From NCBI GenBank assembly GCA_945891385.1, contig CAMDDJ010000020.1, positions 1-55,768 on the forward strand: 55,768 nt of DNA, read 5' to 3'. The DNA comes from Candidatus Kuenenia stuttgartensis. Its GTDB lineage: Bacteria; Planctomycetota; Planctomycetia; Pirellulales; UBA1268. A program made the translations under genes and the position numbers. Shown piece after piece: positions 9,207 to 17,903 of the stretch. Each line of letters opens with the position of its first letter. Positions within the stretch are counted from its first letter, which is position 1. Under the pieces are notes generated by a model. It was not told the DNA's origin. It worked only from the letters and a program-made list of their open reading frames with translations, and searched no databases.

Positions 9207-10346
9207 ATGCTCCGCTACTGGACTGCCGGTGAATCCCATGGCCCCGCGCTCGTCGCGCTCGTCGACGGTTTCCCGGCCGGACTCGCCGTCGACCACGATG
9301 CGCTCAACGCCGAGTTGCAGCGGCGGCAGGGAGGCTACGGCCGTGGCGGCCGGCAGCGAATCGAGACCGACACGGTGACCTTTCTCTCCGGCCTCTGGCG
9401 GGGGGTAACGATGGGCAGCCCGTTGGCGCTCGAGGTGATCAATCGCGACGCCAAACTCGAGCGGCTCGAGGAGGTGGATCGGCCGCGGCCCGGCCATGTC
9501 GATCTGGCCGGCGCCGTCAAGCATCTCGGCGGCGTGCGGGCGGTGTTGGAGCGGGCCAGCGCCCGCGAGACGGCCGCCCGCGTCGCGGCAGGTGGCCTGG
9601 CCCGTCAGCTCCTCGGCGTCTTCGGTATCGAGGTGGCCGGCTGGGTGACGGAACTCGGCGGCATCGTGCTGGGCGACCGTTCGGGCTCACTCGCCGAACT
9701 CCGAGCCGTCCGCGACCAGAGCAGCATCTACTCGCTGCATCCGGAGCGGGACGGTGAGGTGGAGACGCTGATCGACCGGGTTGGCAAGGAAGGCGACACG
9801 CTCGGGGGCGTTGTGGAAGTGCGGGTGGACAACCTGCCGATCGGCCTTGGCACCCACGCCCAATGGGATCGCAAACTCGACGGACTGCTGGCCCAGTCGG
9901 TGATGGCGGTGCAGGCGATCAAGGGCGTGGAGATCGGCATGGGCTTCGACGCCGCCCGCCGACGCGGCTCAGAGGTTCACGATCCGATCGGCTACGACGC
10001 CACGGCCGCGGACGGCCCGGCTCTCGGCTTCACAAGGCCCACGAACAACGCGGGTGGCCTCGAAGGGGGCACCACCAACGGGCAGCCGCTCGTCGTGCGG
10101 GCGGCGATGAAACCGATCAGCACGCTCCGCAAACCCCTGGCGAGCGTCAACCTCCGGTCGAAGCAGGCCGAGGATGCGGCCTACGAGCGGAGCGACGTCT
10201 GTGCCGTGAGCGCCTGCAGCGTGATCGTCGAGAGCGTCGTGGCGTTCACGGTCGCGGCGGCGCTTGTCGACAAGTTTGGCGGCGACAGCATCGAGGAGAT
10301 GAAGGCCCGCTGGCGGCTGTACCACGACCTGGCGGCTGCCCGCTGA
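9207..10346 (+). CDS. aroC: Chorismate synthase
   Basis: 379 residues. It makes chorismate from EPSP with reduced FMN, the last step of the shikimate pathway. The start MLRYWTAGESHGPALVALVDG contains the GESHG signature. Others are RRQGGYGRGGRQRIETD, HVDLAGAVKHLGG, RASARETAARVAAG, KGVEIGMGFDAARRRGSE and the substrate-loop GFTRPTNNAGGLEGG, with RSDVCAVSACSVI near the end. Length and motifs are full. aroDE and aroK are about 10 kb further on, so the pathway is split over two loci in this window. Confidence 0.97.
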   Translation: MLRYWTAGESHGPALVALVDGFPAGLAVDHDALNAELQRRQGGYGRGGRQRIETDTVTFLSGLWRGVTMGSPLALEVINRDAKLERLEEVDRPRPGHVDLAGAVKHLGGVRAVLERASARETAARVAAGGLARQLLGVFGIEVAGWVTELGGIVLGDRSGSLAELRAVRDQSSIYSLHPERDGEVETLIDRVGKEGDTLGGVVEVRVDNLPIGLGTHAQWDRKLDGLLAQSVMAVQAIKGVEIGMGFDAARRRGSEVHDPIGYDATAADGPALGFTRPTNNAGGLEGGTTNGQPLVVRAAMKPISTLRKPLASVNLRSKQAEDAAYERSDVCAVSACSVIVESVVAFTVAAALVDKFGGDSIEEMKARWRLYHDLAAAR

Positions 10347-10453
10347 GCCGACGCGAGGGCTTCACCCGGCGGCGGAGGGCCGCAGCGAAACCACACGTTC
10401 GCACTGCGGGACACAACTGGGCACGAGACCGGTCACACAAACCGGGAACAAGG

Positions 10454-11707
10454 ATGTTCATCGCACGGTCCCAGGCACGTATCCGTGCCGCCCGCATCGC
10501 CTTCCTGCTCCTTGCCGCCATTCCGACCGCGGTCGTCGTGGGCTGGGCAGGCTATATCGGTTCCGATGCCCACCGGGTTGCCGTGGAGCGGGCCTGGCAA
10601 AGGGCGACCGGCCTCCCGCTTACGATCGGCCGAATCGACCACCCCCGACCGGGCGTGATCCGCGGGCACGATTGCCTGCTGCCCGCCACGACCGAGCGGC
10701 CGGCGGTTTCGATTTCCGCGATCGAGGTCGAGTCGTCGGCCGACGAAGACCGGGTCCGGCTCGGGAGCCTGGCCTGCGACGCGGCGACAGCCTCGGCCAT
10801 GGCTACCCTCGCCCGGGCCTGGCTGATGGATCCTCTCCGCTTCGACCGTACCTGCATCATCGACGTCACCCACTTTTCCTGGGCCGACGAGCCGACGGCA
10901 GTTGACGCGGCCGGACTCAGGATCGAATGCGTGGCCCGAGCCGGCTCCCGGGCCATACGCCTTGTTCGCCGCGGCGACGCCGACGACGAGGTGCGACTCG
11001 TTCGCCAGATGCCGGCCCCTTCCAACGACGCCACTGACGATCGTCTCGAACTCGACGCCAGCTGCCTCACGCCGGTCCCGCTGGCTGTTCTGGCCGCCGC
11101 CGGCGGCGTGTTGGCAGACGGTCACGCCGCCGGCCTGGCCGCGGCGCGGGTCAGCGGCGTACTCCATGCCGTGCGCGAGGCAGGCCGCTGGCGTGGCACG
11201 GCCCAGGGCCGGATAGCGAACGTCGACCTCTCGGCCGTCGCAGCCTCCGTCGGTGGCCGAGCAATTGGCCAGGCGACGGTCGACGTGACCCGCATCGTCT
11301 GGGACGACAATCGCCTCAGCGACGGGCTCGTCGAGTGTGCCACCGGCTCCGGCTGGGTCGACAGCCGCCTATTCGATCGAATCGTGCTCGCCACCGGGGC
11401 CAGGCCGGGCCCAGCCGCGGTCGCCGAAGCCGAGTCCCGCGAGTTCGACATGGCGGCTTGCCTCGCCACGATCGGGCCGGCGGGGGTGCAGTTCTTGCCT
11501 GCGCCGCGGCTGCCGAATGCCCTGGCCATTCGGGATGCGGCCATTGTGCTCGCAGCACCGCCGGCGCCGGTTCCGGGCGATCGGCTGGCCTGGATGCTGA
11601 CCACGCCCGGCACCGCGTTCGGCCCTGCCGCCGGGCCCGGAGCCTGGCTGATGTCGGTCCTACCGCCCCTGGCCCCCCCAGAGCCCAGCGCGGGCCGCCA
11701 GTTTTGA
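10454..11707 (+). CDS. Membrane-anchored protein of unknown function, weakly AsmA/DUF3971-like
   Basis: 417 residues. One N-terminal membrane segment (residues 13-34, IAFLLLAAIPTAVVVGWAGY) is followed by a basic start MFIARSQARIRAAR, then a long domain predicted to lie in the periplasm. The early motif of a helix followed by ATGLPLTIGRIDHPRPGVI resembles the opening of AsmA-like proteins, where a membrane anchor leads into repeated beta strands, but I see no decisive signature and do not assign a function. The gene follows aroC by 107 bp with the same strand. Start ATG 10454 has AAGG just upstream. Confidence 0.6.
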   Translation: MFIARSQARIRAARIAFLLLAAIPTAVVVGWAGYIGSDAHRVAVERAWQRATGLPLTIGRIDHPRPGVIRGHDCLLPATTERPAVSISAIEVESSADEDRVRLGSLACDAATASAMATLARAWLMDPLRFDRTCIIDVTHFSWADEPTAVDAAGLRIECVARAGSRAIRLVRRGDADDEVRLVRQMPAPSNDATDDRLELDASCLTPVPLAVLAAAGGVLADGHAAGLAAARVSGVLHAVREAGRWRGTAQGRIANVDLSAVAASVGGRAIGQATVDVTRIVWDDNRLSDGLVECATGSGWVDSRLFDRIVLATGARPGPAAVAEAESREFDMAACLATIGPAGVQFLPAPRLPNALAIRDAAIVLAAPPAPVPGDRLAWMLTTPGTAFGPAAGPGAWLMSVLPPLAPPEPSAGRQF

Positions 11708-11794
11708 CGCAATTTTGACACAGGCCCCACGGGAAAATGACCCGCTTCCCCTGCCCAAAAAGCGGCCGGCCTGAGAGATTCACAGGGCTTTGGG

Positions 11795-11813
11795 AACCGA
11801 TTGCAGATCGGTT
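11795..11813. promoter_or_regulatory. Inverted repeat upstream of the desaturase gene
   Basis: AACCGAT-TGCAG-ATCGGTT is a perfect 7-bp inverted repeat with a 5-bp centre, 28 bp before the desaturase start. Its position suits an operator for a lipid-responsive repressor or a 5' leader hairpin. No regulator gene lies nearby and the site is not recognised. Confidence 0.35.
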
Positions 11814-11840
11814 CACCGCTCTCCAGGAGTCCCGCTGCCC

Positions 11841-12854
11841 ATGACACCGCCCCCCGCAACCGCTCCCCAGCTCGACAGACCAGTTTCATCGGAGTCGGAT
11901 GCCTTTGGTCGCTCCGCGATTCACGACCCGCGGGCCGAGCGGGAAGCCCCGGAACCTCGTCGTGACGGCCGGGGAGGCTGGGCGGCACTCGACTGGCCCG
12001 TGGTGATCTGGATCGGCGGTATCCACCTCGCGGCCTTGGCCGCCCCCTTCTACTTCACCTGGTCGGGCCTGGCGATCTGCCTGTTTCTCTACTGGGTCAC
12101 CGGCGGCCTCGGCGTCTGCCTCGGCTACCACCGGCTGCTGACCCATGGCAGCTTCAACACGACCGGGCTGGTCCGGTTTGTGTTCGCGTTCCTGGGCGGG
12201 ATCTCGGGCGAAGGCTCCGCCGTCACCTGGGTTGCTAATCACCGCAAGCATCATGCTTTCAGCGATCAGGAGGGCGATCCGCATTCGCCTCGCGACGGCG
12301 GGCTATGGGCGCACATGCTCTGGCTTTTCCCGTCTCATACCGCCGAGGAGCTCACGGCCCACGCCAAGCGGTGGGCGCCCGATCTCGTGAAGGACAGGGG
12401 CGTCTTCTTCCTCCATCAGACGTTTCTGCTCTGGCATGTGCTGATCGGCGTGGCCCTCCTCACCACCGGATGGATGCTGTACGACCGATTCACCGGCATC
12501 TCCTGGCTCCTCTGGGGGCAGGCCGTGCGGATGGTGATCGTGTTTCACGTCACCTGGTTCGTGAACTCAGCCACGCACATGTGGGGCTATCGCAACTACG
12601 AGACGACCGACGACTCGACGAACCTCTGGTGGGTCGGCCTGCTCGCTTTCGGCGAGGGCTGGCACAACAACCACCATGCCTACCAACGGATGGCCGCCCA
12701 CGGACACAAGTGGTGGGAATTCGATCCCACCTATTGGGTCATCCTGGCGTTGGAGCGGGTCGGGCTTGCATGGGATGTGGTCCACAGCCGGCATGGCCCT
12801 ACCCGTGACCGGCCTGCGTCCCGTCGGCCTGCCGTTCAGGGCCTCGACCGCTAA
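11841..12854 (+). CDS. Membrane fatty acid (acyl-CoA/acyl-lipid delta-9 type) desaturase
   Basis: 337 residues. The three histidine boxes that hold the di-iron centre are all visible: HRLLTH (about residue 95), HRKHH (about 133) and HNNHH (about 275), with NSATHMWG supplying a further ligand. Four hydrophobic segments are seen, in two pairs, as in the SCD/DesC family. It introduces a double bond into saturated acyl chains and so adjusts membrane fluidity. A proline- and charge-rich N-terminal extension of about 45 residues precedes the first membrane segment. Start ATG 11841 has CCAGGAGT 8 bp upstream, and a hairpin lies at 11795-11813. Confidence 0.93.
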   Translation: MTPPPATAPQLDRPVSSESDAFGRSAIHDPRAEREAPEPRRDGRGGWAALDWPVVIWIGGIHLAALAAPFYFTWSGLAICLFLYWVTGGLGVCLGYHRLLTHGSFNTTGLVRFVFAFLGGISGEGSAVTWVANHRKHHAFSDQEGDPHSPRDGGLWAHMLWLFPSHTAEELTAHAKRWAPDLVKDRGVFFLHQTFLLWHVLIGVALLTTGWMLYDRFTGISWLLWGQAVRMVIVFHVTWFVNSATHMWGYRNYETTDDSTNLWWVGLLAFGEGWHNNHHAYQRMAAHGHKWWEFDPTYWVILALERVGLAWDVVHSRHGPTRDRPASRRPAVQGLDR

Positions 12855-12878
12855 AAACCGGCGACCAGCCCGCCCCTG

Positions 12879-12906
12879 TTGCAAAATCCACACATGGCGG
12901 TACACT
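12879..12906 (+). promoter_or_regulatory. Candidate sigma70 promoter for rpsO
   Basis: TTGCAA at 12879-12884 and TACACT at 12901-12906 are separated by 16 bp, in the only AT-richer stretch between the desaturase stop and rpsO. This leaves a leader of about 50 bases, long enough for S15 autoregulation, though no specific fold was established. Confidence 0.45.
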
Positions 12907-12962
12907 CCGCTCTCAAATCCTTTTCACAATCAATGCCGCCCGCGGTGGGTGGAATACGGCTG

Positions 12963-13232
12963 ATGTCGCTGACGAAAGAACGCAAGCAAGAGTTGATCGG
13001 TGCCCATCGGCGGGGAGCCGCCGACACGGGTTCGGCCGAGATCCAGATTGCCCTGTTGACCGGGCGGATCACGCACCTCACCGACCATTTCAAGAAGCAC
13101 TCCAAGGACTTCGCCAGCCGGCGGGGTCTTTTGATGATGGTGAGCCGTCGTCGCCGGCTTCTTGACTATCTCAAGCGGGTCGCACCGCAGCGGTATATCG
13201 ACATCATCCAGAAACTGGGTATCCGCAAGTAG
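12963..13232 (+). CDS. rpsO: Small ribosomal subunit protein uS15
   Basis: 89 residues, the exact family length. It starts [20 protein letters not shown], has [20 protein letters not shown], and includes the 16S rRNA-binding segment [20 protein letters not shown] followed by LLDYLKR. uS15 binds the central domain of 16S rRNA early in 30S assembly. The rpsO-pnp order is conserved across bacteria; here the spacer is 221 bp. Confidence 0.98.
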   Translation: MSLTKERKQELIGAHRRGAADTGSAEIQIALLTGRITHLTDHFKKHSKDFASRRGLLMMVSRRRRLLDYLKRVAPQRYIDIIQKLGIRK

Positions 13233-13453
13233 GCGGTGGCCCGGCCGCTTCGTGCGGCGGATGGCGTTGTTTGAGCGGCCCTTCCCGTGTCCCGGAATTT
13301 CCGGCGGACCCGCGGTGGAAGGTCCTGAAAGGGATCTGGAAGGACATCGTCGTTCCGACATGTTCCTATTTTTGGATCCGTTGATACGGCCCGCTCGATC
13401 GAAGCCGCGAACGTCTTCGGGAGCCGGCCACGAAGGGAAGGAAGGGACGAACC

Positions 13454-15604
13454 TTGAAGCAACGAGTTGAACGAACCATCGGCGATCAGGTGTTGGCGAT
13501 TGAAACAGGCATGCTGGCCAAGCAAGCCGCCGGCAGCGTGTTGGTTTCCTACGGGGAGACGGTGGTGCTCGTGGCCTGCGCGACTGGAGCGCCGCGGCCG
13601 GGCATCGACTTTTTCCCCCTCACTTGCGATTACCGCGAGCGGGTCGCGGCCGCAGGCAAGTTTCCCGGCGGTTTTCTCAAGCGAGAAGGCCGTCCGACGC
13701 TCAAGGAAACACTGACCGCTCGCCTGATGGACCGGCCGATTCGCCCGCTTTTTCCCGAGGGCTTCTTCGACGAGGTGCAGGTGCAGGCCAATGTGCTGGC
13801 CAGCGACCGGCAGAACGACCCCGATGTCTTGGCGATGAACGGCGCCTCGGCCGCTCTCTCGATCTCGCAGTTGCCCTTCCAGGGCCCACTCGGCAGCGTG
13901 CGGCTTGCTCAGATTGACGGCCGGTTCGTGCCGTTCCCGACGATCGACCAACTCGAGGAGAGCGATCTCGACCTCGTTGTGTCGGGCAGCAAGGAAGCGA
14001 TCCTGATGATCGAGGGCTTTGCCCGCGAGATGCCCGAGGATCGGATGCTCGAGGCGCTCGATGAGGCCCATCGAATCATCCGCATCCTGTGCGAGATGCA
14101 GGACGAGCTCGTGACCAAGGCGGGCAAGCCGAAACTGGAATATGCGTTGGCCGACTATGCCGCGCTGACCGAGCGGCTGACACGCGACTATCTCGGCGAA
14201 CTCAAGGCCGCCAAGGCGATCGCCGGCAAGCAGGACCGGGGCCAGGCGGTCAAGGCCCTGCGTGAGCGGGCGAAGGCCGCCGTGGCTCCTGCGGAGCCGA
14301 GTTTCGAATTCAAGCCGGGTGCCGCAGGCGGTACCAGCGACGCGGATTTCGCCCATGTCTGGCATGGCCTCGAGGAGCGAGCCGTCCGCGAGCTGATCCT
14401 CGAGGGCAAGCGGCCCGACGGTCGCGACCATACGTCGCTTCGAGCTTTGCACTGCGAAGTGGATGTGCTGCCCCGCGTGCATGGATCGGCCCTGTTCCAG
14501 CGGGGCGAAACCCAGGCCTTGGTTACCATCACGCTCGGCACCGGCAAGGACGAGCAGCGGGTCGACGGGCTGATCGACGAATACTCGAAGAAGTTCATGC
14601 TCGACTACTACTTCCCCTCCTACTCGGTGGGCGAAGTGCGACCGATCCGCGGACCTGGCCGGCGTGAGCTTGGCCACGGTGCCCTGGCCGAACGCAGCGT
14701 GAAGCCGGTTCTGCCCGATCCCGACGTGTTTCCCTACACGATCCGCGTGATCTCGGACATCCTGGAATCGAACGGCTCGAGTTCGATGGCGAGCGTCTGC
14801 GGCGCCACACTCGGCCTGATGGCCGCCGGCGTGCCGATCGCTCATCCCGTCGCCGGGATCTCGGTAGGCCTCGTCAAGCAGAGCGAGGATCGGTGGGTGC
14901 TCCTCACCGACATCATCGGCGACGAGGATCACTACGGCGACATGGATTTCAAGATTGCTGGATCGCAGAACGGCATCACGGGCATTCAGCTCGACCTCAA
15001 GATCGCCGGCATCTCCCGAGCGATCATCGCCGCGACGCTCAAGCAGTCCCGCGAGGCTCGGATCGAGATCCTGCGGGCGATGCTCTCGGCCATCCGCCGA
15101 CCGCGTCCGGAAATTTCGGTGTGGGCACCGCGGCTGCTCCGCACGCGGATCAACCCGGAGAAGATCGGCCTCCTGATCGGTCCGGGCGGCAAGACGATCC
15201 GCGCGATTCAGGAGAACACCGGCGCGAGCATCGAGGTGGAGGACGACGGCACCGTGACGGTGGCGAGCCACGACGCCGAAGGGGCGATGGCCGCGATGGC
15301 ACAGGTCGAGGCGCTCACCGCGTCGATTCAGATCGGCCGGATCTACGAGGGTCGGGTGACGAGCGTCAAGGATTTCGGCGCGTTCGTCGAACTCGTTCCT
15401 GGCAAGGACGGGCTCTGCCACATCAGCGAGCTCTCCGATGAATACGTCTCGAGCGTCGGCGATGTCTGCCGCGTGGGCGACGTGATGCGGGTCAAGGTGA
15501 TCGCGGTAGACGACCAGGATCGCGTCAAGCTCAGCCGGAAGGCAGCGATGCGGGAGCTGGCGGAAGCGGCGAACGGCGGCGGGGAGCCGGCTCCGGCGGA
15601 GTGA
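13454..15604 (+). CDS. pnp: Polyribonucleotide nucleotidyltransferase (PNPase)
   Basis: 716 residues. It is a phosphorolytic 3'-5' exoribonuclease of the RNA degradosome. Order of domains: first RNase PH core (LTCDYRERVAAAGKFPGGF, LMDRPIRPLFPEGF), a helical linker, the second RNase PH core (EGKRPDGRDHTSLR, HGSALFQRGETQALVT, SNGSSSMASVCGATLGLM), then KH (IGLLIGPGGKTIRAIQENTG) and S1 (GRIYEGRVTSVKDFGAFVEL). The start is a TTG codon preceded by GAAGGGA, agreeing with the usual N-terminus (RVERTIGDQVLAIETG). It ends with an acidic, alanine-rich tail. Upstream is rpsO and downstream, 34 bp away, a histidine kinase. Confidence 0.97.
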   Translation: MKQRVERTIGDQVLAIETGMLAKQAAGSVLVSYGETVVLVACATGAPRPGIDFFPLTCDYRERVAAAGKFPGGFLKREGRPTLKETLTARLMDRPIRPLFPEGFFDEVQVQANVLASDRQNDPDVLAMNGASAALSISQLPFQGPLGSVRLAQIDGRFVPFPTIDQLEESDLDLVVSGSKEAILMIEGFAREMPEDRMLEALDEAHRIIRILCEMQDELVTKAGKPKLEYALADYAALTERLTRDYLGELKAAKAIAGKQDRGQAVKALRERAKAAVAPAEPSFEFKPGAAGGTSDADFAHVWHGLEERAVRELILEGKRPDGRDHTSLRALHCEVDVLPRVHGSALFQRGETQALVTITLGTGKDEQRVDGLIDEYSKKFMLDYYFPSYSVGEVRPIRGPGRRELGHGALAERSVKPVLPDPDVFPYTIRVISDILESNGSSSMASVCGATLGLMAAGVPIAHPVAGISVGLVKQSEDRWVLLTDIIGDEDHYGDMDFKIAGSQNGITGIQLDLKIAGISRAIIAATLKQSREARIEILRAMLSAIRRPRPEISVWAPRLLRTRINPEKIGLLIGPGGKTIRAIQENTGASIEVEDDGTVTVASHDAEGAMAAMAQVEALTASIQIGRIYEGRVTSVKDFGAFVELVPGKDGLCHISELSDEYVSSVGDVCRVGDVMRVKVIAVDDQDRVKLSRKAAMRELAEAANGGGEPAPAE

Positions 15605-15638
15605 TCCGTCGGCCGGTCCTGGTGGCCAGGAGCGGACC

Positions 15639-16409
15639 ATGGCGGCTGAAGACGAGCGGGCCGCGGCCCGCGTGGAGACGTATGCGGAGTTTGCGGCGCT
15701 CGTGGGCGGCCTCGCCCACGAGATCCGCAACCCGCTCTCCACCATTCGGCTCAACATGGAGCTTCTCGCAGAAGACTTCGAGGAGACTCCGGCCGACTCA
15801 CCGACCAAGCAGCGTGATCGCCGGGCCAAGGCGAAGATCGACCTGGTCCGCCAGGAGTGCGATCGACTGCAGAAACTCCTCGGCGACTTTCTCGACTTCG
15901 CGCGGCAGGAGTCGCTCTCCCCCGAGCCGGGGAGCCTGAACTCAGAAATCGAGCAGCTCCTCGATTTCTTCGCGATCCGAGCGGAAGAAGCGGGCGTCGA
16001 GGTGGTCCGCTACCTCGATCCCGAACTCCCAAGCGTGCGACTCGACCGCGAGACCTTCCGCTCGGCCGTGCTCAATCTGCTTCTCAACGCCGTACAGGCC
16101 ATGGAACCGGGTGGCCAACTCGTGGTCCGCACCAGGCCGGCCGGCCTGGGTGTGCTCTTGGAACTGATCGACACGGGCCCCGGCATGGATCCTGAGACGC
16201 TCGGCAAGGTGTTCCAGGCCTTTTACACCACCAAGCAGGGTGGCTCTGGCCTCGGTCTCCCCACGGCGCGGAAAATCATCGAGGCCCATGGTGGCACGAT
16301 CGACGTCGAGAGCGCGCCAGGCCGAGGCACCAAGGTGACGATCTGGCTGCCGGCTCCGCCCCGGTTGCCGACGACAGGACGGCAGGCTCCGGCACCCGCA
16401 GCCGGTTGA
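15639..16409 (+). CDS. Soluble NtrB-like sensor histidine kinase
   Basis: 256 residues with no membrane segment and no separate sensor domain. The phosphoacceptor is in [21 protein letters not shown] (His27). A HisKA helix pair follows, then an HATPase domain with N box [11 protein letters not shown]1 box DTGPGMDP and G2 box [13 protein letters not shown]. Kinases of this minimal form usually pair with NtrC-type regulators, and one is encoded 49 bp downstream. With only about 20 residues before the DHp helix, input probably comes from a partner protein or from metabolic state. It lies close after pnp but is unlikely to be functionally tied to it. Confidence 0.9.
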   Translation: MAAEDERAAARVETYAEFAALVGGLAHEIRNPLSTIRLNMELLAEDFEETPADSPTKQRDRRAKAKIDLVRQECDRLQKLLGDFLDFARQESLSPEPGSLNSEIEQLLDFFAIRAEEAGVEVVRYLDPELPSVRLDRETFRSAVLNLLLNAVQAMEPGGQLVVRTRPAGLGVLLELIDTGPGMDPETLGKVFQAFYTTKQGGSGLGLPTARKIIEAHGGTIDVESAPGRGTKVTIWLPAPPRLPTTGRQAPAPAAG

Positions 16410-16458
16410 CCTGCCGACCAACTGGACGGGGTGCCACACGGCTTCGTACGATCGAACC

Positions 16459-17892
16459 ATGAATTTACCCGTTTCGCAGTCATCGGCGTCCGCCCCGTCC
16501 GCACATGACGCGGAGCCAGGCGTTGCGATCCGGGTGCTGGTCGTCGACAACGACATCGTGCATGCGCGGACGATGGGCGAAGCGCTCGGCCGACTCGGCC
16601 ACGAAGTCACGGTCGTGGGGAGCGGCGGGGAAGGTGCCCGCCGGATCGAGCAGACCAGCTTCGACGTCGTCGTCACCGACCTGATGATGAACGACATCGG
16701 CGGCCTCGAAATCCTGGCCCGGGCGAAGCGGGCTTCGGCTGAGACGGAAGTGATCGTGGTCACCGGCCACGGCACGATCCCCTCGGCCGTCTCCGCGATG
16801 CAGCAGGGCGCCTTCACGTACCTGCAGAAGCCGCTCGATCTTGGCCACCTCCGGGCCGCCGTCGAAAAGGCGTCAGAGGGCATCCGGCTTCGGCGGCAAA
16901 ACCTGGAACTCAACCGCCGGCTCGACGAAAAATTCGGCTTCGAGGGCGTGATCGGCTCGAGCCCCCAGATGCTCGCCCTCGTCGAGCGGATGAAACGGAT
17001 CGCTCCGACTGACGCGACGGTCCTGATCCAGGGGGAGACGGGCACCGGCAAGGAACTCGTCGCTCAGGCCATTCACCAGAACAGCCCCCGCAAGCCGAAG
17101 CCCTTCGTAGCGCTCAACTGTGCGGCACTCAGTGAGAACATTCTCGAGAGCGAACTCTTCGGTCACGTCAAAGGCGCCTTCACCGACGCCTCGAGTGATC
17201 GGGTCGGCAAGTTCGAATTTGCCAATGGCGGCACGCTCTTCCTCGACGAGGTGGGCGACATGCCGATGGCCACGCAGATCAAACTCCTCCGGGTGCTTGA
17301 ATCGGGCGAGATCACCCGAGTCGGTTCGAACACACCGGTGCGGGTCAACGTCCGGATTCTCTCGGCCACCAACCGCAACCTCGAAGAGGCGATCGAATCG
17401 GGTGCCTTTCGCCGCGACCTCTACCACCGGCTCAAGGTGGTCACCGTGGCAATCCCCCCGCTGCGAGATCGGGCCGGCGACATTCCGCTGTTGATCGAGC
17501 ACTTCGTCAAACAATTCGCCAAGCGACATGGCAAGACGATCAAGGGACTGTCCCTCGCCGCGAGGGTCAAGCTCGGATCGTATCCCTGGCCCGGAAACGT
17601 CCGCCAGTTGCGGAACGTCGTCGAGAGCATGATCGTCGTGGACTTCGATGAGACGCTCGACGTCGACGACCTGCCGCTCGAGCTCGAGCCCGATGTGCCC
17701 GCCACAGCATCCGGGCCGGTCGACATGACCGCCGGCCTCGCGGCCCTCGTCGGCAAGCCGCTCGACGAGGTGGAGCAAATCTTCATCACCGAAACGCTCA
17801 AGCTCACCGGAGGCAACCGGGAGCAAGCAGCCCACCTGCTCCGGATCGGGGAACGAACGCTCTATCGCAAGATCAAGGATTACGGCCTCTGA
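16459..17892 (+). CDS. NtrC-family sigma54-dependent response regulator
   Basis: 477 residues. The receiver domain (about 25-140) has phosphoacceptor Asp74 in [10 protein letters not shown]. The AAA+ domain has Walker A GETGTGKE, Walker [14 protein letters not shown] and an arginine-finger region ([12 protein letters not shown]). A Fis-type helix-turn-helix closes the protein ([22 protein letters not shown]). The sigma54-contact loop reads GAFTDA (residues 239-244) instead of the common GAFTGA; this variant exists in other regulators and keeps the essential Thr. The preceding kinase is the probable partner. No sigma54-type -24/-12 promoter was recognised near this pair. Confidence 0.94.
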   Translation: MNLPVSQSSASAPSAHDAEPGVAIRVLVVDNDIVHARTMGEALGRLGHEVTVVGSGGEGARRIEQTSFDVVVTDLMMNDIGGLEILARAKRASAETEVIVVTGHGTIPSAVSAMQQGAFTYLQKPLDLGHLRAAVEKASEGIRLRRQNLELNRRLDEKFGFEGVIGSSPQMLALVERMKRIAPTDATVLIQGETGTGKELVAQAIHQNSPRKPKPFVALNCAALSENILESELFGHVKGAFTDASSDRVGKFEFANGGTLFLDEVGDMPMATQIKLLRVLESGEITRVGSNTPVRVNVRILSATNRNLEEAIESGAFRRDLYHRLKVVTVAIPPLRDRAGDIPLLIEHFVKQFAKRHGKTIKGLSLAARVKLGSYPWPGNVRQLRNVVESMIVVDFDETLDVDDLPLELEPDVPATASGPVDMTAGLAALVGKPLDEVEQIFITETLKLTGGNREQAAHLLRIGERTLYRKIKDYGL

Positions 17893-17903
17893 GCCCGAGT
17901 CGC

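Noticed and set aside
11769-11840. A possible TPP riboswitch before the desaturase (GGCCTGAGA followed by GAACCGAT)
   Set aside because: The CTGAGA box is present, but the 5' GGGG-TGC element and the 3' half of the consensus are not, and the downstream gene has no tie to thiamine. The conserved pairing could not be built.
13166-15829. An 887-codon open frame antisense to pnp
   Set aside because: It is a by-product of GC-rich codon use opposite a highly conserved gene. Its translation is low-complexity (many Arg, His, Asp) with no family pattern. The same holds for long antisense frames over atpD, uvrB, dnaE2 and the SpoIIE gene.
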